A model generated the notes under the pieces. The model had not been told where the DNA came from. It ran no database searches and was given only the letters and a program-made list of their open reading frames with translations. From Terfezia claveryi (lineage: Eukaryota; Ascomycota; Pezizomycetes; Pezizales; Pezizaceae): DNA of 64,000 nt. Positions 31,927 to 44,500 of this stretch are shown here, one piece after another. The position numbers and the translations under genes are program-made. The first letter of the stretch is position 1; each line of letters begins with the position of its first letter. The stretch lies in contig WHUX01000022.1 of assembly GCA_015179025.1 (NCBI GenBank), positions 124,001 to 188,000 of the forward strand, written 5' to 3'.

Positions 31927-33969
31927 TTACATATCTATACCCCTTAAAACAAGTTTCTGGTCCGCATGGCCAAGCTGTTTCAATGTGATTATGTTGTAGT
32001 CGTCCTCGTATAATGCATATAAGAAGTTAGGCCGGGGGTCCTGAACTGCTTTTGAATGGTGACGAAAGTCGATGATTACCCACTCCTTTAGAGGAATTAC
32101 AGCATAGGCCCCATCCTCGATAAACCTTTTGGCATGCTGTTTCATACGATCCCCTTCCCGCAATAGCTCAATTCCCCAATTCAAATCCCCGTTGACATAG
32201 AAGTCCAAATACCCAACAGAACCGAAAATAGCTCCAACGTCTGCACTGACTGTTGCATGGAGAGGAACAGCGGTTGTTGCTGCCTTATACCATCCCATCT
32301 GCCAGGTTCTTTCCAGAAGCCGGGACGTCTGCCCGAGACCTAGTGATGTTTGTAGTATAGATGGATCCATCCGTTCGATAGTTCTGATTAGAAATTCTTG
32401 GAATGATATTGATTCTGATCTTAGGGAGCCACCAGGAGCAGTAAACAGCCGATGGATTAAGATCATCCGCATTATGGGAGCACTAAATTGGAATTTATTA
32501 TCGACCATGGTCAAGATTCCTGATCGTACGAAGTTATATGTAGCTGGATTGGCGATTAAGTCCACACTAACGCATGACTCGGCATCACAGAGGAGCAGAA
32601 TTCTTCGCAGAAGCTCGGTTTCTGTAGGGCTCGGGTTCCAGTTCTGAATCCAATGAAATGCACGAGTTTTAGTTAGGTTTGTCTTGAAGTCTGCTGAGGT
32701 AAGGTCACGTAACATAGTCACCGTGGCCGCAGGCCCATCAGGATAATTGTGGCGTAGATATCTTAATGTAGTGCGGCAAAGACCTGCATGCCCACCGGTT
32801 AAGCTAAAAATCGCATCTTGAACGGATTGCGGGATTTCAAAGTTGGGACTGCCTATGGTATGCCGATGTTCCACAAATCTTTCCAAAAGCTGGTTAAATT
32901 CATCCCTTCTTAGGCGGAGTGTGTCCAATCCAAGAGTGTAAAGGAAACTGATTGGGGTTATTTGTTGGATGATTAATGGGTCATACAAGGCCAGTAGAGT
33001 GATGCGGAGAGAGGCATTCTTCTTGGTGTCAGACATCAATTCTTTCAAGCTACCCCAAAAAAAAGGAGCAACATTGCCGTAGATTACTTGTGCCTCGTCG
33101 ATGATGATGCTCATGGAATCTTCACTGGCTAAAATTTCATCCCAGGTGTACCCGATCCGCGTCTGCCAGAAACGTTGGAAGGGTTCTTTGTTAAAGAGAG
33201 CATCTCTTCCCTGGATACCAGCAAGTGAGATATAGTATGCCCTGTGACCCTGTGAAATGAGGCTGTCTCTGATCAATTGTCCAAGTGTGCTTTTGCCTGA
33301 ATATGGTGGGCTGCGTATCAGAACAAAACGGTGGTCCGTCATATATTGTTCGATGAACTTCATCCGGTCAGGGGATATTATCACCATACTGTCCGGCCCT
33401 TCATCTGAATCGGAAGGATAAGAGAGAGGTTGCGTAGAAACATAGCGCACTAAATCATGTTAGTATTGCTTGTCAATATGGGGTATCAAGAGAAGAGGAT
33501 TTTGATGTGCATCCTCATGCCATAAAGGAAAGAAAGACAGAGGGGGGTAAGGCTTCCTCGGAGGTAAATAAGTGTTACTTACCAGCACTAGTCGCTTTAA
33601 CGACGACAGTACATTAGCAAATATGCGTACTTAAGAAGGAAATGAGTCTCACTTACCAGGCTCAGGAGTCCTAATAATGATATGAACGCACGCTTCTTGA
33701 GGAGGGTCATTTTTGAAAATGCCATCAATTTTGACCATCGGATTCAGCATAGTGTTGCTATCCAGGTCCGAGTCTGTAACCATGTCGGGTTTATTCCATT
33801 TCCAGAGTTTGAGATGATCTGCATCAATATGTTTAAAACCATTTGGCTTCTCTGCCCTGATGAGTTTCTTCAGGTACGAAACAGTTTCCTGTCTGTCGAT
33901 TCTAACTTGAAAAACTCCATTGAATGAATCCCCATGAACCAGACAGAAAAGGGTGACGAGATCGGACAT
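31927..33969 (-). CDS. Crinkler (CRN)-type protein: ubiquitin-like header, P-loop NTPase, nuclease (copy 2)
   Basis: Exons: 33657-33969 (header), a possible 12-nt exon 33583-33594, and 31927-33449 (body); about 611-615 residues, no internal stop. The header begins MSDLVTLFCLVHGDSF and contains LKKLIRAEKP and LKLWKWN, typical of the Crinkler N-terminal ubiquitin-like domain; the start at 33969 is chosen because header similarity begins there, although an in-frame ATG lies 39 nt upstream. The body exon has Walker A SPPYSGKST (body residues 47-55) and Walker B IIIDEA (115-120). The C-terminal part looks like a PD-(D/E)XK nuclease: E352, D416 in GYLDFYV, and E428 in GIELLREG where the usual ExK is ExL. 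Such proteins are known as secreted or cell-internal effectors in conflict; targets here are unknown. Flanked by ECM29 (divergent). Confidence 0.9.
33583..33594 (-). other. Candidate 12-nt micro-exon of the Crinkler gene
   Basis: Minus strand: ...TTAAAG|CGACTAGTGCTG|GTAAGTAA. It sits between two plausible introns (62 and 133 nt), keeps phase 1 on both sides and adds four codons. A single 207-nt intron that skips it is also in frame, so both isoforms would be open. Confidence 0.4.
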
Positions 33970-34563
33970 TGGGTTACAGATACAGGGTAGCAGAAGAGTT
34001 GGATGCAAACTTGGGTTTTGGATGTTCGCGGTGAGTGGGGAGTTGGGGGAGAGGGGTGGGGAGATAGAGTACCTACCTAAAGGTTGTCACAAGCTGAACG
34101 CTAGGCTCATGCCAAGCCTCTATGTGCTAACTCCGTCCAGATTACATAAGGCGCTACTGACTAGTGACTAGAGTTCCCGTTGGAGGATCTATAAGATTAC
34201 GAGGCTATGAGTGGTGAATAAAGGCTTGTATTGAGAACTATGTATTGAGAACTATCGGAGCTATCGCTATAAGGTATAAGGCTCAAGGCACCTGTAACGC
34301 ATGCATGAGGTGTTCGTGTGATTATTCATGTCCACTATGCCGTAGGAAAGAAAGCGCACGTCATATGTCCACATGAGAACATACCTAGACTACAGGAGGC
34401 GGTGGCCGCACCCGATCCCTAGGTTTAGCTTGTCATCTGAACTAGATGAGAAATTGTACTACTTACGCAGGACTTTGGTAATGTCCTATTAGATACACTA
34501 CATAGAAATGTGGCATTATTCTGTGCCACAGATTGGCGTCGAAACCAACAATCATTAGTCGTG

Positions 34564-34603
34564 CCAACCAGACTAAGTAGGTACCTATAGTTAGTCTGGT
34601 TGG
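34564..34603. repeat. 40-bp palindrome made of two inverted terminal motifs
   Basis: CCAACCAGACTAA (34564-34576) and its exact reverse complement TTAGTCTGGTTGG (34591-34603) flank a 14-nt centre that itself contains the palindrome TAGGTACCTA. It looks like two element ends abutting head to head. Confidence 0.85.
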
Positions 34604-34888
34604 GTAGGTAGGAAAAGATAGCTAGAAGTTGTTCCCCTGCTACCTATAGGTCTAAGAAGCAATGACTAAAAGATTGCCAATGTAGGTTTCAGCGGGGTTG
34701 GGAGGACTGCATCTTCGAGATACCATTGGTGGAAACAGAGTGTTCTCACCTGGATGGCCGCTTTTTCTTCCGGGAGGGAGCGGAGGATGGGGTATATGTG
34801 GGCAGAACAACTTGCATTTGGCGTGCGCCAACTCCAAAATCTGGGTGACTTTGGAGAAAAACCAGGATAGTACACGCCAACCAGACTA
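34592..34888. mobile_element. Putative short element bounded by inverted TAGTCTGGTTGG termini (297 bp)
   Basis: TAGTCTGGTTGG at the left faces CCAACCAGACTA at 34877-34888. A further right-type end lies at 34912-34923, offering an alternative 332-bp boundary. No coding content. Confidence 0.4.
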
Positions 34889-34911
34889 AGTACACGCAGG
34901 CGGGAACCGTG

Positions 34912-34923
34912 CCAACCAGACTA
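34912..34923 (-). repeat. Terminal motif copy CCAACCAGACTA
   Basis: Direct copy, 35 bp after the one at 34877, within GTGCCAACCAGACTAGCGGG. Confidence 0.75.
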
Positions 34924-35091
34924 GCGGGAACCCGGCTGTGCTTGGATTTCTGGTTGAGAGGGCAGTGTTGGGAATATTGATCACCATTTGCCAGGCCCAA
35001 ACGTGAGTTTGATAAAGCTCGTGAACTACAAAAATTCAGTGGTTATCTTCCGAATAATCCACCCAAGCAGAATAACCAACCAATACCCAAC

Positions 35092-38000
35092 ATGGCTGCC
35101 CCAACGGATGAAGCCCGAGAGCTTTCACTCCTTAACAAAGTCGAGCTCAGGATAGCTTTGGCAGATACCGAGTCGAAGCTACAAGCATTGCTCAAAACAT
35201 ACCTGTCACCCATTCTATTGAAGCTTGCGAGCCCACATGCTGCGGTCCGAAACAAGGTGTGTTACCCAACCAATGAACTGATGATGGAGGTAGACGCTGA
35301 TTCTTGTCGGAACGGTATAGGTTATTGCGATGTGCCAGCATGTGAATACGAGGATCAAATGCCAGTAGGTTTGAGACCATGTCTTATGGCGAGGTACATT
35401 GGAGGATTGCTAATTTTTGGAGAATTATAGACCCATACAATTGCCAGTGGAGGCTCTGCTCAAGCAGTTCAAGCATCCGGAGGTTGGGGGCAAGCATGCT
35501 TTGATACGGAATTTTGATTTGATGTATATTCAGCAGGGAATTGGCAGGATTGAAACAAAGGTTAATTTGCGTCCCTGTCTTTTCAACCAGAATATCACAC
35601 TAAATTTAGGCCGTGGTCAGGATCGCCTTGCCCTCCTTCCGGTCATCGTTTCCGGCATCTGTGCTACCCCACAACAGCATCAATCCCAGATATTCAACAT
35701 TCTCTTGGAGATACTCCCTTACTACGTTCCCCCACCTCGAGGGACTGCGGAAGACATAGCTTTACTGAAATATTTTTCCTTTGATACATCTCCTAGAGAT
35801 GCCGAATTCCTACATAACTGGTTCACGAAGCTCATGCTCCTTAATTCTCAGACAGTGCTATCATCCGGTCAGCAGACATGTAGGGGGCTTACCCCTGCAG
35901 AATACTCATTTTTGACACTTGGTGGAAAGAAGGAAACCTGGAATCCACCTGGACGTATAGCAGGAGAAAAGCTCAAAAATGCAAAGATAGCAGTACTGAA
36001 GTTCATTAGCACTGGAGCATGGACTGATGAGCAGAGATATCTTCCGACATTATTGGCTAGTGCAAACTCCATCAATGAAGACTCCAAGGTTGTTGAGCTG
36101 GCAGAAGAAATTTTCAAGAGGTCAGCGCCAGGGGTACCACTTGATGCTGGCGGAGATGATGGTGTGGGAGAGAGGCTGATTGACTCTCTGTATCAATACC
36201 TTTTCTTTGGAGAAGAGGAGGAAAATGGAGTAGTCAGAGGAATACCACCCGTACGGTGGACACTCCGGCAACGCATCATTACGATTTTGGCGAAGTCAAA
36301 ACGTTCAGTATCGGGGGAGAAATTTGGGAGAAAGGTCCCTCTGGTTCTGGATCTAATTCTAGGCAGGAGTATAGCAGACACCATAGTCAACTGGGCGGAT
36401 CCAGGAGATAGAAGGAGGCTGAAAAGGGAGACTTTCTTATACGCTAATTGGTTTTCTCGTATGACCGATGAATTAATCATTGAGAGATATGGTCCTGGAA
36501 TTGTTGAGAAAATGCGATACTTCATAGCTGAAGAGAACAATAGAATCTTGGAAGGAGGTGGTTCTGCATCTGGAGGCTTTAAAGGAGCAGAAGATTTGAG
36601 AGGACCAGCTTTCGAGGCTATGGGTCTTATATGCCGCCGGCTGTTCAAGATATTAGTCTACGAACCTGAGCTGGCGGTCTTGAGGTTCATGTTCTCTACC
36701 TTAAGAGATGAAAGTACCACCGCTGGAGTACGACAGAGTATTGAAGAGGCGTTATCGAGCTTGCTTGTGGGATTTAGCAGCTCGGGGGTGGAGCATAACG
36801 AGAAAGTTGAGGACGCAATGGCAGAATTACTGGTTGAGGAGGTAGAGGATGAGATTAGGGTGCACGGGTATGGACAGGCACGGAAAGGGGGATTGACTTA
36901 CGTTGCAGCACGCTTTGCCAATAGGGGGCTCGGCTTCGCCAATGTGAAGGGTAAATGGATCTGCTTATTAGCTATAGGATCTTCCAGTGGATCTACGAGC
37001 GGTAGGAATGAGCTGGTGGAAGAAGGTTATAGAGGATTGGATCCATACTGGTACAAATTGTTGAACCCCAAATCACAGATTGTAGCCGATGAAAACAAAA
37101 TGATTGTCGATATGAAATTGAAGAAGGACAGATACTCACTTCCCGATTTTGGTGAGCTCATTGAATACATCACATCTTCACATCCTCGGCTCTCAGGTGC
37201 CCATGGAAATACCAACATACTCCACAACATACCGCCCGCAATTTATGCAAATGCAGCAGACTATTGTCGAAAAATTCTCATCATGCAAGCTATCAGCTCT
37301 TCTCCTGAGCACATGGAGGAGTTTACATCTGATTCACATTCATTTACGACGAAACTGAATAATGCTTTCACCACAGATGCCGTTGTTAGGGAGAAGGTAG
37401 CAGAATTAATCTCATCATGCGTTCACTCATCCTCACCACAGCACGGTGCTCTTGCTAAATTTTTTGCGATAGCAATTGATGGCATGTTACTTGATATACC
37501 ATACTGCGCAGAGGCATGGGTTGATTTATGCGAGCTTGCTCCTCAAGACTTTGTGGCAAACTGGGCAGGGCAACCGGAGAAGGTTGATTCTCTTTTGAAG
37601 ATGGTCCTTGATGAAGCTTTTTCTACCACCGGTGCTAATGGAAACCGCGACCTTGAGAAGCGCAATCTCCTTGCCAAGGCACTTGGATCGGTTCTTACAC
37701 ATTCAGCATGTGATGCGAACTTACCTGAGGTTATGGAACGCCTCATGAGCATGTCCAAGGAGGGTGGATATAAGACTTACACCGCAATAACCGCCATTGG
37801 TTACATCCTTGGCCGACTAGCGCTTCGAAATCGCCTTGAAGATACACTTGACAAGGTATCAATAAGAAAGAATGTGTATGTAATACTGAAATGCCTTGGT
37901 TCGACTGAGAAAATCGTTATTGAAGCTGGGCTACAAGCACTGGGTGAGATTAGCGTGTTTGGTATCCTAACGGAAGAACATCTGCAAACGGCAGAGGGTT

Positions 38001-41000
38001 TCCTTGATAAACTTAAAATGCTTGCTACGCAGATGAACATGGAGAGAGCCATTACGGGCTTGGGATGTTTCTCGTTGCTTTATAGCAGTGATAAAGAGGA
38101 GGATCAGAAGGTTTTGGATGGCATCGAAGAAACACTATATGCGCTCCACGAGAACAAGCAGCTTGAATTATCATTTGCTGTTGGAGAGGCATTGTCCGTA
38201 TTAGCTGCTGGTTGGAGCTCTAAGCCGCTTGCAAGAAGGTATCTTGACATAAGAGGAGCATCACCTCCAGCCCAGGTCGTGGAGAAGAGAAAGGATGCGA
38301 AGTTATTGAAGAAAGTGCTTAGCAAGATTCTAGACGAGTTTGCCAAAAGTACTAAGCCTAGTTTAAGACGTGGTGTATGTGTATGGTTATTGAGTCTTGT
38401 GGAGGGATGTGGGGATATGGAAGAGGTAAGTTCTAGATTGAAAGATGCACAAGCGGCTTTCAGGGGTTTCCTTGTGGATAGAGAAGGTATGTTTAAGATC
38501 GACGGAAATGAAGAATTGTTAGTCTATACTGATATTAGGAGCTACAGAGTTTGTACAAGAAACAGCCTCAAGAGGTTTGACATTGGTTTATGAAAAGGGT
38601 GATAAAGAGATGAAGGTAATGAGCCAACATTCAATTTTCAGGGTAACTCCGATATTAATGCAAAATAGGATGAACTTGTCCGCAGCCTCATCGCCTCCTT
38701 CACTGGCGACACAAAGGCACAGACTCTTGCAGGGCAGGTCACTGCAGACACGCAACTATTCGAGCCTGGTGTGTTGCAGACGGGAACTAGTGATCATGGA
38801 TCTATCTCAACGTACAAAGACATCATGTCTCTCGCCTCAGAAGTTGGCGACCCCAGTCTGATATACCGTTTTATGTCTCTTGCTCGGCACAATTCCCTTT
38901 GGGCTTCTCGTGCCTCCTTTGGCCGTTACGGGCTAGGGACTATATTATCAAGCTCAAGCACTAGCGTGGATGGATATTTGACGGAAAATCCAAAACTCTA
39001 CCCTAAACTGTATCGGTACAGATTTGATCCTAACCCGAATGTTCGGAAGAGTATGAACGACATATGGTCCGCATTGGTGAAGGATAGTCAAAGCATACTG
39101 GATAAATACTTTGACAATATTCTACAGGACCTGCTTAAGAGCATCCTCGACCGGGAGTGGAGGGTTCGTGAGGCGAGCTGTGCTGCTCTTGCTGACCTAA
39201 TACAGGGTAAGGAAATATCTAGATATGCATCATATCTGGAGAAGATATGGGGAGTTGCGTTTAAGGTTATGGATGATATAAAGGAGTCAGTAAGAGTGGC
39301 TGCGCTTGCACTTTGTCGAGTGTTGGCATCAATTATGGTTAGGATTGTGGATGTCGATTCGGGAGCATCACAAAAGGACGCAGATGTGGTGCTGGAAAAT
39401 TTGATGCCTTTCTTGCTAGGTATACAAGGGCTTGAAGCACAAGCGAAAGAAGTCCAAAAATTCGCTTTGGATACCCTCATGAAGTTAATCAAGAATGCTG
39501 GAAAGACCTTGAGAGGGTACATACCAGATTTGATTGAGAAACTGTTGGGTCTATTGAGCACATTGGAGCATCAGGCCCTGAACTACTTGCATCTCAATGC
39601 ATCCAAATACAATCTAACTGAAGAAAAGGTATCTGCTCCCCCCATGCCATTACACAATACACTGACAAAAGCAGATTGATGCAGCTCGGCTCTCAGGCGT
39701 ACGTAGCAGTCCTATCATGGATGCTGTAGAACGTTGCCTTGATCTCGTTGACGATGCCATAATGGCCAGGCTTGCCCCTCGCTTGACCTATACAACCCGC
39801 AAAGCAGTTGGCATGCCTAGTAAAGTAGGATGCAGTCGTGTTATGGTGACCTTGGTAGTGAGGCACAGCTTCCTCACCAAGCCACACGCTGATGAATTAC
39901 TCAAAGCGGTAATGGGAGTCATCCTGGACAGGAATGATGCAGTGAGCACGAGCTGGGCAGTGGCAGCAGGATATCTATGCAGATTGTGCGGGCAAGATAA
40001 AATCCTGGCCTTAGTAGACCTGGCGAAGAAATTTTGGTTTGAACATGAAGAGGAGAGGGCGAGAGCATTGTCCGGAGAGATTATACATGATATATCGAGA
40101 CAGTTTGTTACCCTTTTCAGAATGCGCGCGATATGTAGTGTTGCTAATAGGTTTGCAGTGCTGCCGACAGATTTAACTCCCTATCTTCTGCCATTTTGCC
40201 TTTCACCTTCATGGCCAAGCATGATACCTCTTCGACTGTAGTTGCTTCCACCTTTAAAAACGTATGGGTTGAAAACACTGGCGGTTCTGGTGCTATAAAA
40301 CTCCATCTCCGCGAAATCGTTACTATTGCAGAAGAGAATCTTGGATCCAATCGGTGGGCTGTGAAGCAGGCTGCGGCTATCACGCTTGCTGCTGTCTGTA
40401 CCTCACTCGGGAAAGACATCACTAAGGACCAAGCGGACGTTGTTTATCCCGCTATGGTATCTGCCGTTGGGGGAAAGAGCTGGGGTGGGAAGGAAAGGGT
40501 GCTCGAGGGCTACGTGGAGTTGGTAGGAAACTTGCGGAAGATACCAGATGGAAAGAGGGATGCAGAAGCAAAAAGGATCGTCATCCGAGAGGCGAAGAGG
40601 AATAACAAAGTCTACCAAGCACAAGCATTGAAGAATCTGGGAAAGTTTGTGGGATATATGGAAGAGGAGGATTTTTTTGATGTGGTGCAGGAGATTGTGG
40701 GCAGTGCGTTGGAGGAGGAGGATGAGGAGGAGCAGGGAGATAAGATGGATATCGATGAGAAGGGTGGGAAGGTCATAAGGTCGACGAAGCATACGCTTTA
40801 TTTCCATTCCCTGGAGGCACTTGGTCAGGCTTTTAGACCAAAGTTTTATAGGTCAGAGGATAATCTGGGAAAGGTGATTGAGTATATCACAAAGCCACCA
40901 TCGGGTTTACATCTTAACTATGAGGGTAAAGTTGTTCAGGCTGAGGTAATGGAGACTTTGGCTTCAAGGCTGACGAATCCACCGAAGAACGTCACTGTAA

Positions 41001-41230
41001 TGAAGATGTGGGATTACTTGGTTCTGTTGGCGTCGGATAGGGGGAGTGAGGAATTGAGGGCGAAGGCGGTGAGGGGGGGTGTTGTGAATGTGGCAAGGCT
41101 GGCTAAGGCGATGGGGGAGGATGGGAAGGATGTTAGGATAAAGGTGAAGGGGGACTTAGAGAAGATGGCTGGGGACGAGAGGAGTCCGTCCTTGAGGGCG
41201 GGATTGGAGGAGGTGGTGAAGGGTCTGTAG
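35092..41230 (+). CDS. ECM29: Proteasome adaptor/scaffold ECM29
   Basis: Seven exons: 35092-35256, 35321-35364, 35431-38486, 38539-38615, 38669-39628, 39675-40102 and 40159-41230; phases agree throughout and give 1933 residues, close to the roughly 1,850-1,900 usual for Ecm29. Ecm29 is a HEAT-repeat protein that binds the 26S proteasome, tethers the regulatory particle to the core and responds to faulty or stressed proteasomes. Diagnostic stretches: N-terminal ELSLLNKVELRIALADTESK, QLPVEALLKQFKHPEV then LMYIQQGIGR, YWYKLLNP, GDPSLIYRFMSLARHNSLW, WRVREASCAALADLIQGKE and C-terminal FMAKHDTS and NRWAVKQAAAITLA, all alpha-solenoid in character. The 44-nt exon 2 (IAMCQHVNTRIK) restores the conserved N-terminal region. 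Exon 3 has an insertion-like segment (VNLRPCLFNQNITLNLG) that could be an unremoved in-frame intron. Confidence 0.95.
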
Positions 41231-41585
41231 GGTCTGTAGGGTTTAAGCTTACCTTTAGATGCATTGGGCTTTGAAGCATTATAATGAAGTTTGCAGATAT
41301 TTGATTTACATATAATGCATGGAGCATCTACCTTTGTTTTGTGTCAATTGACGTCGTCAAGATATCTCACTGTTACCTGAGGGTGACTGGGGTTCTGTAG
41401 CACATTAAGCAAAAGTCTAATTTTGAATTCAACGACGTTGTGTTGTACATAAGAAGCTCACAGACCTATTAGGATTAGTCATTTATTGAGATTCTCTAGT
41501 CTCAAAACTCGAGAACCCCACTCTCCACCACTTATCTCAATTTCGCCCCCTTTTTATTTCGCTACTGAAGCTGTATGTGTGAACG
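41231..41585. other. ECM29-NAA25 intergenic spacer
   Basis: 355 bp; the genes lie in tandem. The latter half is C/T-rich (CTCCACCACTTATCTC ... CGCCCCC) as in fungal core promoters. Confidence 0.5.
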
Positions 41586-44500
41586 ATGGCATCGGCCCAA
41601 GATAGGAAGAATCAGCTTGTTTGGGAGTCAATTGATGTCGCTGCCTTCAAGCAGGCGTTGCAACTATGCAATCGGCGTATTAAGAAGGGCGAGAAAGGGG
41701 ACTATCTTATGGTAAAGCAGTTCACGAAATACCATATTGGCGACGACATTACTAATTGCTTTGATTGCCTATTTCTAGATGCTTAAAGCCCATGTCTTAA
41801 CTCTCCTTCCACCCTCACCAGCAACGTACGAAGAAGCCTTGGGGATATGCCGGGAAATTGCAAGGAGGAAGGCACCTCCCGTGGATGACGTGGACGTGGT
41901 GATGATTTTGCAGAGAGTGTGGGCGTTCTTAGAGGGTGCGGGTGTGGGAGAGAAGGGAGAAGGAAGTAGGGAGTGTGTGAAGGTTTGGGAGGGGGCAGTG
42001 AAGGCGAGGCCGGGGGATGAGAGGATGGCGAGGGAGTGGGTGTTTGGGTGTGTGAGGGGGAGAGACTGGAGGGGGATGCAGAAGGTGAGTTGGCTTGAAC
42101 TCTCACGGAAGGTGAGAGGAAGCAGTTACCATGGACTAATTGAAATGGAGGAATACTAGGCTGCGATGCATCTTCAAAAGCAGTTCCCCAAAAAGAGGGA
42201 GTACTATTTCTGGGCGATTATGAGCAGTTTGTTACTCCATGTTGGTTCCTTTCACTCTGGTGATTATGGTCTAAGAAGAAAGGGGAGGGGATGAGGATAG
42301 GATGGTTGAAGAACAGGAACGTTAACACGAGCAGAACTCTCTTCCAGAAACCAGCAATGAGCGGAAACTTTATGGCATGCTTGCGTATCGGATGATAATA
42401 AAAGCAAAGGATGAGGTTCCTCCGGAGGCGAACAACGTAACCCCCTACCTTCTCGTCTTCGCGTCAACATAGCGCTTACAAGAGAGCTATCTCTGTCTAG
42501 ACTCTCCTTCCCCCTAGAGCCATCCAAAACACCCAAGAAGTCCATCTCCTCCTGTCGATAATTACGTTTGCCTCACCACAACAATCAGCCCGAGATCGAG
42601 CACTCGAAGCTCTCTCTATCCTCAATAGCAAAAACCTTGGTTTAGAAAGCGCGATAGCAAAAGGAGACTACCTCGGCCTGCTACGAAAGAAATTATCCCT
42701 TCTCCAGGAAGTAGGCAAGTGGGGTGTCCTATGGGAACTCTGTGGTGGTTTATTACAAAAAGCACGAGAACCGGAGGAATTTGCAAAGTCAGAGTTGCCC
42801 ATGATTGGAGATGATTGGGCTTTGTGGGAGAATTATTTAAATGCTACCTTGGAGTTGTTGACTGCAAAGGGGGATTTGCCTGCTGGTCTGGATAAGGAGA
42901 GTTTGAAGGCGACGACGCTGAAGACGGTTATGCGATATGTCCGGCCTCAGGATGGGAAGAAAGCTACGAGAAACTCGGAGTTGGCGTTGGTGAAGTTGGC
43001 GAGCTTGTTTCATAGACAAGAGGAGGAGAGGCCAGAAGGAACACCGAAATTGGTGGAGGCGTGTAAGAGATATTTCGACAGTGTAGGGAGTAAGAATTGC
43101 TGTTTTGAAGATTTGGGGAGGTATGTAGATATGTTTAATGAGGAGGAGCAGGAGGAGCTTCTGTCTTATTTGAGGCCAAAGGGGACAAATGGTGAGGGTA
43201 AGGTGACTATTTCACGGATAGCGGAGCAGATTAACGTCCAGAAATTTGTCTACTTCCTGAGGATCTCGCCACTACCTCTCAGCATCCAAGCCGATCTGTC
43301 GACCTCGGATGACTTTCAATGTTTCAAGGATCTTAAATTGTCCGACCTCACCCTAGAAACACTAAAGCAATCCCTAACCACCACCCTGTCTCAATTCGCA
43401 GCAATGAACATGCAAATATACTTCTCCGCCCTTACCCCTTCCCTCTCTTCGTCTCTAGTAGTCACTGATAACCAATACGGCGACGACGCTGCCCTTCTCG
43501 CCGTTATGGCCCTCCTTCGGCTCTGGAAACTTGGGGACCAGAAATCAGACGTACCCCTTCTCAGAGCAATACTAATCCTCGAAACACTCCTGACAAAGAG
43601 CAAATACAACTATCAAGCACTACTTCTTCTAACTAGATTATACCATCTCGTTGGGGCACCATATCTCGCAGCCTCCAATGAAGTTTGGGGACGGTTGAAT
43701 GTTAAGCAAATTCAAACTGATACCCTGGGGCACTGGTTACTTACTCGGGGATCAACAATCTTCCCGGGTCCGATAAATGGAAATGCGGATCCGACTACTG
43801 CGACAGATTTGGTTAATCACTTAAATAGAAGTCTGAGGATATATGACTCGAATAGGAAACAGACACCAGATATGACCGTGATGGCGCTTGATAGGGGGAC
43901 GTATGGGCAGATTCTGGGGTTTGTGGAGTTTGAAAGGAGGTTAGAGGGGAGTGTGCAGAGGGGGGCATATGAGATTGATAAGCGGCGGGCGGAGAGGTTA
44001 AGAGGTGGACCTGGAACTGGAGAGGGGATTGCCCCATGGAAGGAGGATATGCTCGAAGGACCGGAGACGGGAAAGGTTGTGGACAATAGGGACTTTGTGG
44101 TATTGGTGAACTTTGAAAAAGGAAAGATGAGGGCAGAAGAGAAGTTTTTGAGGTTGGGGAAGGAGTTGCCGGGAGTAAGGTGGGTGAGGGCGTTTTCATT
44201 AGTGGAGGAGCTGGTCAATGTCGCTTCAGGGGTCAAATATACGGAGCTGGGGAAGAGGTTGGCGGAGATTGATAGTGGGATTGTTGAGTTAGTAATGAGT
44301 GACGAAGAGGCGGAGGAAGGCAAGAAGGAGTTTACAAAGGAGGAAGTTTCGTACCTTACCCTTGCGACTATTTTATCGAAGTTTCTTGTATCTATCACTC
44401 CTAGAACCCTGGAAAGGTTAGTGGAAAATATCGACATGATCACCGCATTCTTCAAGAAACCCGCACCGGATCTGGCAACTCCATACTCTTGGCGTACTCT

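Larger units (their letters stand above)
31567..34576. other. Segment bracketed by inverted TAGTCTGGTT motifs, enclosing the Crinkler gene
   Basis: TAGTCTGGTTTTGG at 31567-31580 faces GTGCCAACCAGACTAA at 34561-34576. The two ends match over about 10-12 bp only. The 3.0-kb interval contains the complete Crinkler gene and nothing else. This may be a real element or simply two neighbouring family members. Confidence 0.25.
33970..35091. other. Divergent intergenic region, Crinkler / ECM29
   Basis: Carries four copies of the CCAACCAGACTA motif, including an inverted pair at 34564-34603, and presumably both promoters. No gene. Confidence 0.5.

Noticed and set aside
40103..40158. Alternative splicing of ECM29 using the AG at 40120 or 40170
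   Set aside because: The first gives an 18-nt intron and the second needs a phase that does not fit; only 40103-40158 restores the conserved DRFNS region.
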